Shown: positions 35,166-44,749 of the stretch, piece by piece | Numbering within the stretch: position 1 is the stretch's first letter | How the letters are laid out: the number at the start of each line of letters is the position of its first letter | Origin: Alphaproteobacteria bacterium | Lineage (GTDB): Bacteria > Pseudomonadota > Alphaproteobacteria > Rhizobiales > JAJFHC01 | NCBI GenBank assembly: GCA_021775805.1 | Contig: JAJFHD010000125.1 | Location: 1 to 64,000, forward strand | DNA length: 64,000 nt | Direction of reading: 5' to 3' | Notes under the pieces: generated by a model | Told to the model about the DNA's origin: nothing | What the model saw: only the letters and a program-made list of their open reading frames with translations | The model's database searches: none | Translations under genes and position numbers: made by a program

Positions 35166-36347
35166 ATGGAACGACCGGTGGATAACGGCGAAATCAGTTT
35201 GTGGCTTCTGCTCGGGGAACGGCTGGGGGATAATGCTCAAATCAGGGCCCTGGCCGGTCATATCGGCATTCCCTACGAGGAAAAATACCTGCGCTTCAAT
35301 TGGTTCTACCATGTGCCGAACTTTATCAAGGGGCCGTCCCTGCTGACTTTGAGCCGGGAAGGTTCAAGCCCCCTGACAAAACCGTGGCCGGATGTCGTCA
35401 TCATGTGCGGCCGCAAGAGTGTGCCGGTTGCCCTGTGGATCAAGAAGAAGTCGGGCGGACGCACGAAAATCATAGCACTGGGAAGACCGCGGGCGCCGAT
35501 CGCTCTGTTCGATCTGGTGGTGACGACACCTCAATACAGACTGCCCCCCTCCAAGAACGTGGTGGAACTGCTGGCTCCGTTGAGCGGTGTTGAAAAAGAA
35601 GACCTCGCTCATGGACGCAGAATGCTTGGACCGGAACTTGGTGATCTGCCAAAGCCGCTGATTGCCGTTCTTGCAGGCGGCGACACATCGACGTCGCAGT
35701 TCGACCCTGTCGCCGCGGACCGGCTCGGCCGGCTGGCATCGGCCTACGCCAGAAGCAGGGGTGGATCGCTTCTGGTCTCGACCAGCCCGAGAACCAATCC
35801 CAGGGCCGCATCTGCGCTGATAGACGCGATTACAGTTACCTCGAAAATTCACCGATGGACGCCGGACAAGGCGCAGCCGAACCCCTATATCGGTTTTCTC
35901 GCACTGGCTGATGAAGTGATCGTGACATGTGACAGTGCATCGATGATGTCGGACGCCTGCATGGCGCAAAAACCGGTGTTGCTGTTCGATGTGCCGATGA
36001 AAGCGCGAAACATCGCGATCGCCATTCAGCACAAACTCTATCGCATGATCGAAGATTCCGAAGCGCGCGGCGAAGAACCGTCCGCCGCCGGGCGCTTTCT
36101 CCGGAGCCTCGCGTATTACGGGATTTTGACGCCGCCGCGCAACATGTCCCGGCTCTACGGTCAAGTGGTCGCCAATCACAAAGCCGTGTGGCTTGTTGAT
36201 GCCTGCGTCAACATGGATACTTATGTGCCGCCGGATCCATCCGGCGTATTCGACGGACTGGAAAATGTCGTCATGAAGATCAGAAGCATTGTGGCTCATG
36301 ACAAGACCGCCGCCGGAAAGGACGCGGTTCATCAGTCTGCTGACTGA
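35166..36347 (+). CDS. ELM1/GtrOC1-like putative glycosyltransferase
   Basis: Protein of 393 residues resembling the ELM1 (mitochondrial-fission ELM1-like) family, a GT-B-type fold of uncertain activity. Seen: LLLGERLGDNAQIRALA near residues 14-30, VIMCGRKSVPVALWIKKK (about 78-95), VLAGGDTSTSQFD (about 168-180) and a nucleotide-binding-like DEVIVTCDSASMMSDACMAQKPVLLFD (about 245-272). It lies just upstream of sphingolipid genes and may glycosylate an envelope lipid, but the substrate is unknown. Confidence 0.72.
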   Translation: MERPVDNGEISLWLLLGERLGDNAQIRALAGHIGIPYEEKYLRFNWFYHVPNFIKGPSLLTLSREGSSPLTKPWPDVVIMCGRKSVPVALWIKKKSGGRTKIIALGRPRAPIALFDLVVTTPQYRLPPSKNVVELLAPLSGVEKEDLAHGRRMLGPELGDLPKPLIAVLAGGDTSTSQFDPVAADRLGRLASAYARSRGGSLLVSTSPRTNPRAASALIDAITVTSKIHRWTPDKAQPNPYIGFLALADEVIVTCDSASMMSDACMAQKPVLLFDVPMKARNIAIAIQHKLYRMIEDSEARGEEPSAAGRFLRSLAYYGILTPPRNMSRLYGQVVANHKAVWLVDACVNMDTYVPPDPSGVFDGLENVVMKIRSIVAHDKTAAGKDAVHQSAD

Positions 36348-37049
36348 AGTGGGATGCGGTCGGAAAACTGCGTGGATATCCTTCTGGCACTCCAAGCGTC
36401 TGGACGACTGAGTTGGTGATTCTCGCCGCTTTCTGCGAACACCGGGCTGATTCGCGTTCAAGCAACCGCACACAGCAATGCGGCGAGAAACAATTAGGCC
36501 TGTCTATGTGCTCCACAGAAAGATTGGGCCGAGACGGGGGATAGATTCCGGCGATCTTGCGACGCACCAGATTAACCCGCGTAATGTCATAGGAGCGGTC
36601 AAGGCGTCCAAGCTGACTTGCCTTCTGTTTCTCTTTGTTTTGCAATAGGTTAGCTTCGCTTCGAAACTGGCAATCCGCTGTCTGTCGAAACCCGAAATGG
36701 CTGTTTGGACACTGCGGATATTTCAAAAGCTGGTGGGAAGATCTCTGCACCGGCAAATGTTTCTGAAACGTTACAAACTGAAACACCAATTGATTTTGTC
36801 GGTCATGCAGCCACTGCTAAACATTTCATTACGAAACAGCAGAGCAAGGGGAAAAATCAAAGGGCAGTACTCCAACTGTCCGGGGGAATGTCCGAAAAAA
36901 GTCCGGTTTTGAGGCTGAGAAGCCTGGAAGCGATGTTGTCGGCACATGGTTTGATTTTTGCAAAGCAGTTGGTTCGTTGCGGTCGATTGATGGTGAAGTC
37001 GGTTGATCGTGAAAATAACAGGAAAAAAAGCAATTAAGTATTCGGGTGT
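36348..37049. other. 702-base gap before the acyl-ACP ligase gene
   Basis: No recognised gene, repeat or RNA. Short frames exist on both strands (for example 36705-37037 plus, 36280-36789 minus) but match nothing known and overlap each other. The last 100 bases are AT-rich and likely hold the promoter of the ceramide operon. Confidence 0.5.
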
Positions 37050-38882
37050 ATGATCGTGAACGAGACCGTAGAACAGAATAATCAAAGGCCGACCATTCGA
37101 TCGAATGAGTCGCTTTCCCAGGTTCTTGGGAAATTTGACACGCTGATTGAGGGCCTGGATTATGCCGCGCAGGGCAAAACGGGTTTCAATTTCTATTCAG
37201 GCCGGGGCAAGTTGGAACACGTTCTGACATATGCCGATCTGAGGGAGCGGTCGATCGAAACCGCCAAGCGCCTGATCAATGTCGGTTTGCAACCGGGAGA
37301 CCGTGTCGCGGTCGTTGCGGAAACGACGCCTGAATTCATGATGATATTTTTTGGCTGTCAGTATGCCGGCCTGATTCCCTGTCCGATGCCCTACAGCATG
37401 TATATTGGCGGCCGTGACGCCTATGTGGATCGTTTGAAGGGCATGCTGACGAGTGCAGATGCGTCCGCAGCGATCTGTTCCGATGCGCTGCTCCAGCAAG
37501 TCGGTGAAGCCGCGGAAGCCGTCAATGTGCGTCATGTCATGACGTACGACGAAGTGTGCAAGGGGGATGTGCCTGAACTCGAGGAGGCGCTTGCGCCGTT
37601 TGGCCGCGACGATGTGGCTTACATTCAGTACTCATCCGGCAGCACCAGCAATCCCAAGGGCGTTCTGATCACCCAGCATTCGATTGTGCACAACACCCGT
37701 GGAATTCTGACCCATGGTCTGCAGCTCAATCGTGACGACCGGGCGGCGTCGTGGCTGCCGCTCTATCATGATATGGGGCTGGTGGGCTTTTGCCTGTCAC
37801 CGATGATGGGCCAGATTACCGTGGATTTCATGGCCACCAGTGCATTTGCCCGGCGGCCGCTACTGTGGCTCAAGATCATGTCCGATAACCAGTGCACGAT
37901 TACCTACAGCCCGTCGTTTGGCTACGATCTTGCTGCACGCCGGTCCAATGGTCAGCCAGGCGACTTTGACCTGTCTTCGCTGCGGGTGGCCGGCATTGGT
38001 GGCGACATGGTCCGTTCCGACGTTCTGGAGCGTTTTTCGCAGGCGTTTGCACCATCCGGGTTCAGCCCGAAGGCATTTGTTGCCAGCTATGGCATGGCTG
38101 AGTCCACGCTTGCGGTAACGTTCGCGCCCCTTGATGAGCCCATTCTCATTGATCATGTCGACCGCGCCAGGGTCAAGCTGTCGCGCCAGGCCCTGCCGGC
38201 CTCGGATGTGTCGATCGGGGATTCCGGCAAGACCCGGTCCTTCGTGGTATGCGGTTCGCCGATGCCAGGTCACCAGGTCGAGGTTCGCAACGATCAGGGC
38301 GAAAAGCTTCAGGAACGTGAGATCGGCCACATCATGATCAAGGGGCCGAGCCTGATGGCCGGGTATTACGGCAATTCCGAAGCCACATCGCTGATCATGA
38401 AGCATGATGGCTGGATGGCGACCGGTGACATGGGATATCTGCTCAACGGGCAGATTGTCATTACCGGGCGCAGCAAAGACCTTATTCTGCATAACGGCCG
38501 CAACATCTGGCCACAGGATATTGAATGGGCCGTGGAACAGGTCGAAGGCGTCAAGGGCGATGACGTTGCAGCGTTTTCGATTGATGCGGGCGATGGCGAA
38601 GAGAACGTCGTTGTCCTGGTGCAGTGCCGCCTGAGAGATGAGGATGAGCGCGAGTCCCTGAGGCGGAAAGTGTCGGCCGTGGTCCATCAACAGGCTGGCG
38701 TGGAATGCGAGATCGTTCTGGTGCCGCCGCGGAGCCTTCCGTTCACGTCGTCGGGCAAACTGTCGAGAGCCGGTGCGAAGCTGCAATACGTCTCCGGCGA
38801 AATTGCAGAGATTTCCGACCGGTTCGCGGCCGCCAAACTGGCGGCCCAATCGGTAACCTTCGCTCAAAGCGCAGCCGACTGA
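37050..38882 (+). CDS. Fatty acyl-AMP ligase / acyl-ACP synthetase of sphingolipid synthesis
   Basis: Adenylate-forming enzyme of 610 residues (FAAL type) expected to activate a fatty acid and load it on the ACP encoded downstream. The ATP loop is YIQYSSGSTSNPKGVLITQ (191-209); further core motifs are SYGMAESTLAVTFAP (about 349), GYYGNSEAT, GWMATGDMGYL and a C-terminal catalytic lysine in SSGKLSRAGAK. In Caulobacter an acyl-ACP synthetase of this kind sits with spt, acp and cerR in ceramide synthesis, matching the order here. Long-chain acyl-CoA synthetase is less likely. Confidence 0.87.
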   Translation: MIVNETVEQNNQRPTIRSNESLSQVLGKFDTLIEGLDYAAQGKTGFNFYSGRGKLEHVLTYADLRERSIETAKRLINVGLQPGDRVAVVAETTPEFMMIFFGCQYAGLIPCPMPYSMYIGGRDAYVDRLKGMLTSADASAAICSDALLQQVGEAAEAVNVRHVMTYDEVCKGDVPELEEALAPFGRDDVAYIQYSSGSTSNPKGVLITQHSIVHNTRGILTHGLQLNRDDRAASWLPLYHDMGLVGFCLSPMMGQITVDFMATSAFARRPLLWLKIMSDNQCTITYSPSFGYDLAARRSNGQPGDFDLSSLRVAGIGGDMVRSDVLERFSQAFAPSGFSPKAFVASYGMAESTLAVTFAPLDEPILIDHVDRARVKLSRQALPASDVSIGDSGKTRSFVVCGSPMPGHQVEVRNDQGEKLQEREIGHIMIKGPSLMAGYYGNSEATSLIMKHDGWMATGDMGYLLNGQIVITGRSKDLILHNGRNIWPQDIEWAVEQVEGVKGDDVAAFSIDAGDGEENVVVLVQCRLRDEDERESLRRKVSAVVHQQAGVECEIVLVPPRSLPFTSSGKLSRAGAKLQYVSGEIAEISDRFAAAKLAAQSVTFAQSAAD

Positions 38883-38981
38883 ACTTTATACCTTCCGGTA
38901 ATTCGGAGTGATCCTGCGTTTGCGACGGGCAGGGGTGCTTGATGCTGCCATGCCCGGATTTGCCGGATGTTTGCTTAACGA

Positions 38982-39941
38982 TTGATTGGAGCTTTGACGG
39001 ACGTGTCGGAGGTCGTTGCCATAACCGGGGGGACCGGCTTCGTCGGGAGGCAATTGATCAAGGCTGTCGTCAACAAGGGTTACACCGTGCGGGCCCTGAT
39101 CCGGGATGCAGCGGCGGCTGGCGAACTCGAAGATGTTGAAACCGTCATCGGTTCCCTGTCCGACAAATCCGCCCTGAATACGCTTTGCCAGGGTGCCGGT
39201 GCCGTCATTCATTGTGCTGGACGGATCTCGGCTCGCACCCGGGCCGAATTCGACGCGGTTAATGTCGACGGAACCCGAAACCTGATCGATGCCGCAATTC
39301 TTCAAAAGGCGACCCGTGTTGTCTACGTTTCGTCGCTGACCGCCCGTGAACCGGGCTTGTCCGAATATGGTGCCAGCAAGCGTGCCGGAGAAACATTGAT
39401 ACGGGAGGCGGAACCCGCGCTGCGCTGGAGCATCGTGCGTCCGCCGGCTGTGTACGGGCCGGCAGACAAAGGGACGTTTCCGCTGATACAGCAGCTGAAC
39501 CGAAAATGGGCGATTGTGCCGGGCTCTGCGGAAAGCAGAGTATCGTTAATCTACGTCGAAGACCTTGCCGAGGCAATTGCGGAACTTGTCGGTGAAGACG
39601 CACCGTGCGGTGAAATTTTTGAGTTGCACGATGGCGCGGTCGGCGGCTATTCCTGGGCCGAACTCGCCCGGATTGCGGGGGCCGTCAATCGCGAGAATGT
39701 CCGCTGTCTGTACATTCCGCGACTTGTTACACATGTGATTGCCGCGTTGGCCCTGGCCGTTGCGCGGGTAACCGGGGCAATACCGGCGGTGACGCCGGGA
39801 AAAGTCCGGGAACTCTATCATCGCGATTGGGTCTGCCGTTTGAACCTGCTTGATGGTAAAACCGGCTGGCGACCCCGGATAGACTTTCGATCTGGATATG
39901 CCGCGACGGTGGAGTGGTATCGCAAGGAAGGCTGGCTTTGA
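38982..39941 (+). CDS. cerR: NAD-dependent epimerase/dehydratase family protein, CerR-like ketosphinganine/ceramide reductase
   Basis: Extended SDR of about 315 residues. The Rossmann motif is ITGGTGFVGRQLIKAVV (about 14-30), and the active-site pair is in SSLTARE and YGASKRAGE (YxxxK, about 130-135). In Caulobacter the equivalent gene reduces the 3-keto group of the sphingoid base or ceramide. It sits between the acyl-ACP ligase and ACP genes as expected. Start is uncertain: TTG 38982, TTG 38994 and GTG 39003 are all possible and no clear ribosome site decides. Symbol assigned by synteny. Confidence 0.83.
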   Translation: MIGALTDVSEVVAITGGTGFVGRQLIKAVVNKGYTVRALIRDAAAAGELEDVETVIGSLSDKSALNTLCQGAGAVIHCAGRISARTRAEFDAVNVDGTRNLIDAAILQKATRVVYVSSLTAREPGLSEYGASKRAGETLIREAEPALRWSIVRPPAVYGPADKGTFPLIQQLNRKWAIVPGSAESRVSLIYVEDLAEAIAELVGEDAPCGEIFELHDGAVGGYSWAELARIAGAVNRENVRCLYIPRLVTHVIAALALAVARVTGAIPAVTPGKVRELYHRDWVCRLNLLDGKTGWRPRIDFRSGYAATVEWYRKEGWL

Positions 39942-40015
39942 CTTTGATCCCTCGCCGTACGACCGTTGTTATGAGGGCAAAGGATTGTACTGAGAAAACT
40001 GGAGGCGGTCCGAAG

Positions 40016-40267
40016 ATGGACAACAACAATCAGGAAATATTCGAACAACTCTGCAAATTGCTCGATCCGTTCAACAGCGATTCGGTCGTCTTGAACCGTG
40101 AAACGGACTTGTCTGCAGACCTAAACATCGATTCAGTTTCGGTGATGGATTTCATTATGGAAGTGGAAGACAAGTACGATATCGAGATCCCGCTTAATCT
40201 CCTGTCGGAAACCAGAACGCTGGACGATTTGACGACGGTAGTCGAACAAAAAACGTCAGGAAGTTAG
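40016..40267 (+). CDS. Acyl carrier protein of sphingolipid synthesis
   Basis: ACP of 83 residues with the phosphopantetheine serine S40 in LNIDSVSVMDFIMEVEDKY. Acidic throughout. ATG 40016 is chosen because the upstream frame overlaps cerR and lacks ACP character; GGAGGCGGTCCGAAG precedes it. It starts 75 bases after cerR and ends 3 bases before spt, so it probably delivers the acyl chain to SPT. Confidence 0.92.
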   Translation: MDNNNQEIFEQLCKLLDPFNSDSVVLNRETDLSADLNIDSVSVMDFIMEVEDKYDIEIPLNLLSETRTLDDLTTVVEQKTSGS

Positions 40268-40270
40268 TCT

Positions 40271-41476
40271 ATGGATCTGCTTAAAAAACACGAACATCTT
40301 GCCGAACGCCATAAGATGATGCTCCAGAACGGCGACAATGCCGTGGGCATTCCAATGGAAAAAATCTTGTCGCCGACACGGGCGCTGATCAACGGCCGCG
40401 AGACGATTTTGGCCGGCACGAACAATTACATGGGGATTACGTTCGACCCGGACTGTGTCGCGGCCGGCAAACGGGCACTCGAGGAATTCGGCACCGGGAC
40501 CACCGGTTCGCGCATCGCCAATGGCAGTTATTCGCTCCATCAAACGCTCGAACAGGAACTGGCGGGATTTCTCAAAAGAGACCACGTGATCGTGTTTTCA
40601 ACCGGCTATCAGGCCAACCTGGGAATGCTTGCCGGTTTGGCAGGACCCAGGGACACAATATTCCTGGATGCCGATTCGCATTCGAGCATATACGACGGCT
40701 GCACCCTTTCAGGCGCCAAACTTGTCCGATTTCGTCACAACGACGCGGGCGATCTTGAAAAACGGATGGGCCGGCTGGAAAACGAAGAGGGCGGCCGCCT
40801 GGTTGTGCTGGAGGGCATTTACAGCATGTATGGCGACCGCGCGCCTCTCGACGAGTTTGTCGATGTGAAGCGCCGCTGCGGCTTCAGTCTTCTGGTTGAC
40901 GAAGCCCATTCTCTCGGCATCCTGGGGGAAGAAGGGCGCGGCCTGGCGGAAGAAGCCGGTCTGGAAGATGACGTCGATTTTGTCGTCGGCACGTTCTCCA
41001 AGAGCCTCGGGGCGATCGGCGGCTTTGGTGCCGGAAACAATCCGCTGTTTGACATGATCCGCTACGCCGCAAGGCCCTACATGTTCACGGCATCGGCATC
41101 GCCGGCGAGCGTCGTGACAACCACTGAGGCCATCCGCCAACTCGCGAAGCGCCCTGAACTGCGTGATTCGATCAGGAGGAATTCGGCTCAGCTTCACAAT
41201 GGATTCCGCGAAATCGGGCTGGAACTGTGCTGTGACGTGGTCAGCCCGATCATTGCAGTCCGGGTTCCCGACGAGCCAAGTGCCGTGAAAATGTGGAACG
41301 ATCTGATCAAGGCCGGCGTCTACGTCAACATCGCACTACCGCCCGGTACGCCCAACAAGACCTGCCTGCTGCGATGCAGTGTGTCGGCCGCCCATACGCC
41401 TGATGATATCAACCGCATTATCGAAATATTTGAGACCGTGGTCGCCAAGAATCTGGCCGAGGAAGCGGTCGCGTAA
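40271..41476 (+). CDS. spt: Serine palmitoyltransferase (alpha-oxoamine synthase family)
   Basis: PLP enzyme of 401 residues that condenses serine with an acyl thioester to 3-ketosphinganine. Seen: GTGTTGSRIANGSYSLHQ (about 74-91), the PLP-ring His in DADSHSSIYDG (about 133-143), DEAHS (210-214) and the Schiff-base lysine K244 in TFSKSLGAIGG. Members of the family also include 2-amino-3-ketobutyrate ligase, KBL, BioF and HemA; adjacent ACP, acyl-ACP ligase and CerR point to SPT. It converges with cpgC. Confidence 0.9.
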   Translation: MDLLKKHEHLAERHKMMLQNGDNAVGIPMEKILSPTRALINGRETILAGTNNYMGITFDPDCVAAGKRALEEFGTGTTGSRIANGSYSLHQTLEQELAGFLKRDHVIVFSTGYQANLGMLAGLAGPRDTIFLDADSHSSIYDGCTLSGAKLVRFRHNDAGDLEKRMGRLENEEGGRLVVLEGIYSMYGDRAPLDEFVDVKRRCGFSLLVDEAHSLGILGEEGRGLAEEAGLEDDVDFVVGTFSKSLGAIGGFGAGNNPLFDMIRYAARPYMFTASASPASVVTTTEAIRQLAKRPELRDSIRRNSAQLHNGFREIGLELCCDVVSPIIAVRVPDEPSAVKMWNDLIKAGVYVNIALPPGTPNKTCLLRCSVSAAHTPDDINRIIEIFETVVAKNLAEEAVA

Positions 41477-41510
41477 TTCTGATCTCAAGCGGACTTAGAG
41501 CAGATATTAT

Positions 41511-42437
41511 CTAGCGGAACGCGCCACGGGCATAAAGCCGCGGAAACAGGACAATTGCGGCAAGCACGGGATGTCGTTTCTGCCAGGGGGTGAGTTCCAC
41601 CGTTACGCCTGAATGGCGGGCAATCTTCCAGGCGAGATAGTCGGCGCCGCCTGAAAACGTGAACGACGCCTTGATCAGGCGGGCCACAGAAAGCAACTTG
41701 CCCTCCCAGCGCATGAGGCGTCGTTGCAGGTTTGAGCGTGGGGCTGAAGGAATCGTAGCGTTTACCGCGGCCAGTGCGTGTTCGTAAAACGACCTGTTCG
41801 ATTCATAGAGATGACTTGCGCGCGAGATGTCTTCGGAGCGCAGTTCTGAGGCGTAGGTTTCCATAAATCCATCGATCCAGATCCGCTCCGGCTGAGACGA
41901 ATCCTTTGAGACCGTTTGGGTTCTCTCGAGGAAAGTCACGACCGATTGAACGAGGGCCTGTAAAACTCTGTCGCGGATTCCCTCATCCTCGGCGAAAGCG
42001 ATGACGCTGGGCTGGGCAAATCTTGCCCAGAAGTATGGATTTCGCGTCGTTGCCGAAACACGTCGGACGAACTGATCCAGTGAAACAACGGCGTATTTTG
42101 CGCGAATGGTGCCCGTCTGATGAACGACTTCACAATAATAGACGTTGGGCGGTATCAGTGCGTTCATCAACTTGCTGAGTCCGCGCGTCTGCATGTTTGA
42201 ATAAGAGTCAACCAGAACATAAAGATCGACAAGACTGTCGGACAGTTCAACCCCGCGCAGGCACGATCCGTAGGCCAGCACAGCCTTGGCCGCCGGGCCA
42301 ACGTCCTCGCGAACCGCGTCCACTATCGCCATCACCGGCGGCGACAGGGAAGCTGAGCTGTGCATCTCCACGAGTTCGGTCAGAGCAGTATGGTGCATAT
42401 CGAAGGTCTGCAGATTGATTTGAGATTCTTTGACCAC
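41511..42437 (-). CDS. cpgC: Pol-beta-type nucleotidyltransferase of ceramide-phosphoglycerate synthesis (CpgC-like, TAM41-like)
   Basis: Protein of 308 residues beginning with GTG one base after the cpgB stop. A nucleotidyltransferase active site is visible as LAYGSCLRGVEL (about 54-65) and DLYVLVDSY (about 71-79). The C-terminal FTFSGGADYLAWKIARHSG resembles TAM41-like CDP-diacylglycerol synthases. Caulobacter has cpgA-C beside spt for making anionic ceramide phosphoglycerate, and this is the matching position. A plausible reaction is cytidylylation of ceramide phosphate; that is an inference, not shown by homologues I can cite. Confidence 0.72.
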   Translation of the reverse strand: MVKESQINLQTFDMHHTALTELVEMHSSASLSPPVMAIVDAVREDVGPAAKAVLAYGSCLRGVELSDSLVDLYVLVDSYSNMQTRGLSKLMNALIPPNVYYCEVVHQTGTIRAKYAVVSLDQFVRRVSATTRNPYFWARFAQPSVIAFAEDEGIRDRVLQALVQSVVTFLERTQTVSKDSSQPERIWIDGFMETYASELRSEDISRASHLYESNRSFYEHALAAVNATIPSAPRSNLQRRLMRWEGKLLSVARLIKASFTFSGGADYLAWKIARHSGVTVELTPWQKRHPVLAAIVLFPRLYARGAFR

Positions 42438-42438
42438 G

Positions 42439-43407
42439 CTATCTGTACAGGTATTCGAATTCCGGACCTAACGATAACATCAAGGGACCGTCGTCAGGCT
42501 TCTCGATAACCTCACCGTCGAGAATAAACGGCAGGGAACAATCCAGAGATATCCTCCTGGCAGCTGTGCTTCGATAGACTGCGGGATCCACATTGCGCTT
42601 CTCGCCGCCGTACAGGATCGGCTGCAGTGACGATAAGAGTTTTGTTGCCGGAAATTTTACGGTCGTCAGTTTGAGCGCCTCCTCGTCCTGGTTCCAGAAT
42701 GGCCGGCTGTTCAAGACCAGACGGTGAAGCGTGGTCGTCAACAACAGCAAATGCCCACCGGAATCAAAGACGGCGTCGCCAGTGCCGATCGTCATATCGG
42801 TCTTCTGGTAGATCCTGTCGGGATTTGTCAGGTCGTCGCCCTTGCGGAGGGTTTGCCACAGGGCTTTGCCGAACGTCATGGCATTGGCCCAGTCTCCGGT
42901 GAGGCCCTTGGAATGAACGTCGCGATGGGACATCAGCACCGCGCGGTAGATTGCACCGGCGCCAAAGAACATCCCGTGTTGCGGCGGCCTGCCCTTGGGA
43001 TTGTCGACCCTTACCGTATGGCGCTTCTTGACCGTTGTGGTGCGCATGCAGTACTCCGGCACCGCAATGCGTTCCAGAACAGCCCTGTTTCTGGGGTTCT
43101 GTACCCCGATATCCGCAGCGTTCATGTTGGTCGTGCCATCGGGCAAAATGGCAAGACGCGGCAGACGGTCATGGGAAACGCTTTCGGCAAGATGGGTCTG
43201 GATGGCCTGTACGGTACCGTCGCCGCCGCTGATGATGACCGCGGATACATCTTTTTGAACCAAATGGTCAACGATTCCGGGGAGGTCGGAGAAGTTTTCG
43301 ACCCGTTCGATCAGAACATCCGGCCGGCCTGCGAGGATATCTTCGAGGCGGTTGCGCTTTGTTCTGTTTCGACGAGCCGTCGGGTTGACCAGAACGGCGA
43401 CGGTCAT
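42439..43407 (-). CDS. cpgB: Diacylglycerol-kinase-fold lipid kinase, CpgB-like ceramide kinase
   Basis: DAGK-catalytic-domain protein of 322 residues. Seen: LVNPTARRN near residues 6-14, the nucleotide motif SGGDGTVQ (60-67) and LPDGTTNMNA (about 88-97), with a C-terminal LDGEVIEKP. In Caulobacter the equivalent gene encodes a bacterial ceramide kinase. It overlaps cpgA by 4 bases (ATGA) and is followed immediately by cpgC. Alternative: a YegS-type lipid kinase; synteny argues for ceramide. Confidence 0.82.
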   Translation of the reverse strand: MTVAVLVNPTARRNRTKRNRLEDILAGRPDVLIERVENFSDLPGIVDHLVQKDVSAVIISGGDGTVQAIQTHLAESVSHDRLPRLAILPDGTTNMNAADIGVQNPRNRAVLERIAVPEYCMRTTTVKKRHTVRVDNPKGRPPQHGMFFGAGAIYRAVLMSHRDVHSKGLTGDWANAMTFGKALWQTLRKGDDLTNPDRIYQKTDMTIGTGDAVFDSGGHLLLLTTTLHRLVLNSRPFWNQDEEALKLTTVKFPATKLLSSLQPILYGGEKRNVDPAVYRSTAARRISLDCSLPFILDGEVIEKPDDGPLMLSLGPEFEYLYR

Positions 43408-44615
43408 GGTTTGGTCGGTGATCTGCTAAGCCAGCTTTGAAGGTTCCCGTTCCTGCGAAAAGCCGAACGAGCCTGCAGCAATTGAAGGCCGTGGAGCACG
43501 AGGCAAATGAATGTCCAGGCGGCAACTGCAATCAATCCCCAATCGGGCCTGCTGATAATGACGGCAATTGACATGATGGCAAGGTTAGGGTTTCGCCTTG
43601 CCGTTATCTGGCGAAACACGGTGTCAATTTGACGCCAGACGTGAATCTCCAGACCGAAATACTTGATCGATATGCCTTCCATGATCCGCTGAACCAGATA
43701 TCCGCCCAGGATAATCGTCAGTATCCACCAGAATACGGTTGAAGAAAGCGGATGGGGCCCGGCCATGATCGCGATTGCCCAGGCGGTGTACCAGAAGGGT
43801 GGGTGCACAAGATCGATGCCGTGGTCGAATATATCGCCCCATTTGCTTGAGGTCAGGGTGACGCGTGCCAATTTGCCGTCAACCGTATCCAGAAAGGTCA
43901 TGAGCCAGCCGGCCAACAGCCCGGCAACCCAATCACCGTTCAGGAAGAAGAGATAGGCCGCCACGACAAATACCGCTCCGACGGCGGTGACCATGTTGGG
44001 TGTTACGCCAAGCGGCGCGATCAGCCGTGTCAGAATGAAGGCCGGTAAAGGCCACACATGCTTGGTAATGAAGTCGGTCGCCCCTTTGTATGTTCCCATG
44101 AACATCCGCCACTCGACGGCCTTTTGATTTTGAGCCGTGACGACAAGGGCGTAGGGGGTTTCGCGTTTTCGCAGGGATTTCCAGTAAGAGGCTTGGAGAT
44201 CTTCAGGGCGGCTGGCGGTCAGCTCGTGATGATCCGCAACATCTTCGGCACCCGACAAGACCTTTGCGGCAGAACCGGCCAATGTGGCACTGGTACGTGC
44301 GGCAACAGGCATTTCCGATGTCAAATCGGTTCCCAGCAACACGAACTCGGTGCTGTCGCAAAGTGCGGACACCAGGGGCGCATCGAGAGCCGCATCTGCC
44401 CGGATCAATATGACAGGGCCGCCGGCGGAGGGCGCTTCGCTTATGTCCACAACCCGATCGATGCCATGCCGGGCAAATGCCCTGATCAAACGCTGCGCAC
44501 AAGTCATGCCCCACAGACGGCAATCATCCGTGCCGACCAAACACAGCACCGGTGTTGCGTCTTGTACCGGCTGGCTGTCTGGAGACTCTATTGAAATGGC
44601 GGTCTGCTCGTTCAA
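43404..44615 (-). CDS. cpgA: CDP-alcohol phosphatidyltransferase with degenerate N-terminal nucleotidyltransferase domain (CpgA-like)
   Basis: Membrane protein of 403 residues. Residues 1-150 resemble a MobA-like nucleotidyltransferase whose phosphate-binding glycine loop is lost. The C-terminal half is a CDP-alcohol phosphatidyltransferase with the full motif D243-x2-D246-G247-x2-A250-R251-x8-G260-x3-D264-x3-D268 and several membrane segments. The layout resembles bifunctional inositol-phosphate cytidylyltransferase/DIPP synthases. It leads the cpgA-cpgB-cpgC set, so it probably joins a phospho-headgroup to ceramide. Which partner carries the CDP is unknown. Confidence 0.8.
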   Translation of the reverse strand: MNEQTAISIESPDSQPVQDATPVLCLVGTDDCRLWGMTCAQRLIRAFARHGIDRVVDISEAPSAGGPVILIRADAALDAPLVSALCDSTEFVLLGTDLTSEMPVAARTSATLAGSAAKVLSGAEDVADHHELTASRPEDLQASYWKSLRKRETPYALVVTAQNQKAVEWRMFMGTYKGATDFITKHVWPLPAFILTRLIAPLGVTPNMVTAVGAVFVVAAYLFFLNGDWVAGLLAGWLMTFLDTVDGKLARVTLTSSKWGDIFDHGIDLVHPPFWYTAWAIAIMAGPHPLSSTVFWWILTIILGGYLVQRIMEGISIKYFGLEIHVWRQIDTVFRQITARRNPNLAIMSIAVIISRPDWGLIAVAAWTFICLVLHGLQLLQARSAFRRNGNLQSWLSRSPTKP

Positions 44616-44749
44616 GTCGTCTGGCTCATGACCAATATTGTTAGATTATACGCAAACCAGGTTCATTGCCCTCAATGTCCCGCCTGTGCGATTGCTATTG
44701 ATAAATCGGATCGTGATCCATGTGTCAAGGGAGGTAATTCAGGCCCGCG

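Noticed and set aside
35364..36473. 369-codon minus-strand frame opposite the ELM1-like gene
   Set aside because: No homology visible; the plus-strand gene has family motifs throughout.
36705..37037. 110-codon frame before the acyl-ACP ligase
   Set aside because: No recognisable motif, no clear ribosome site, and competing frames overlap on both strands.
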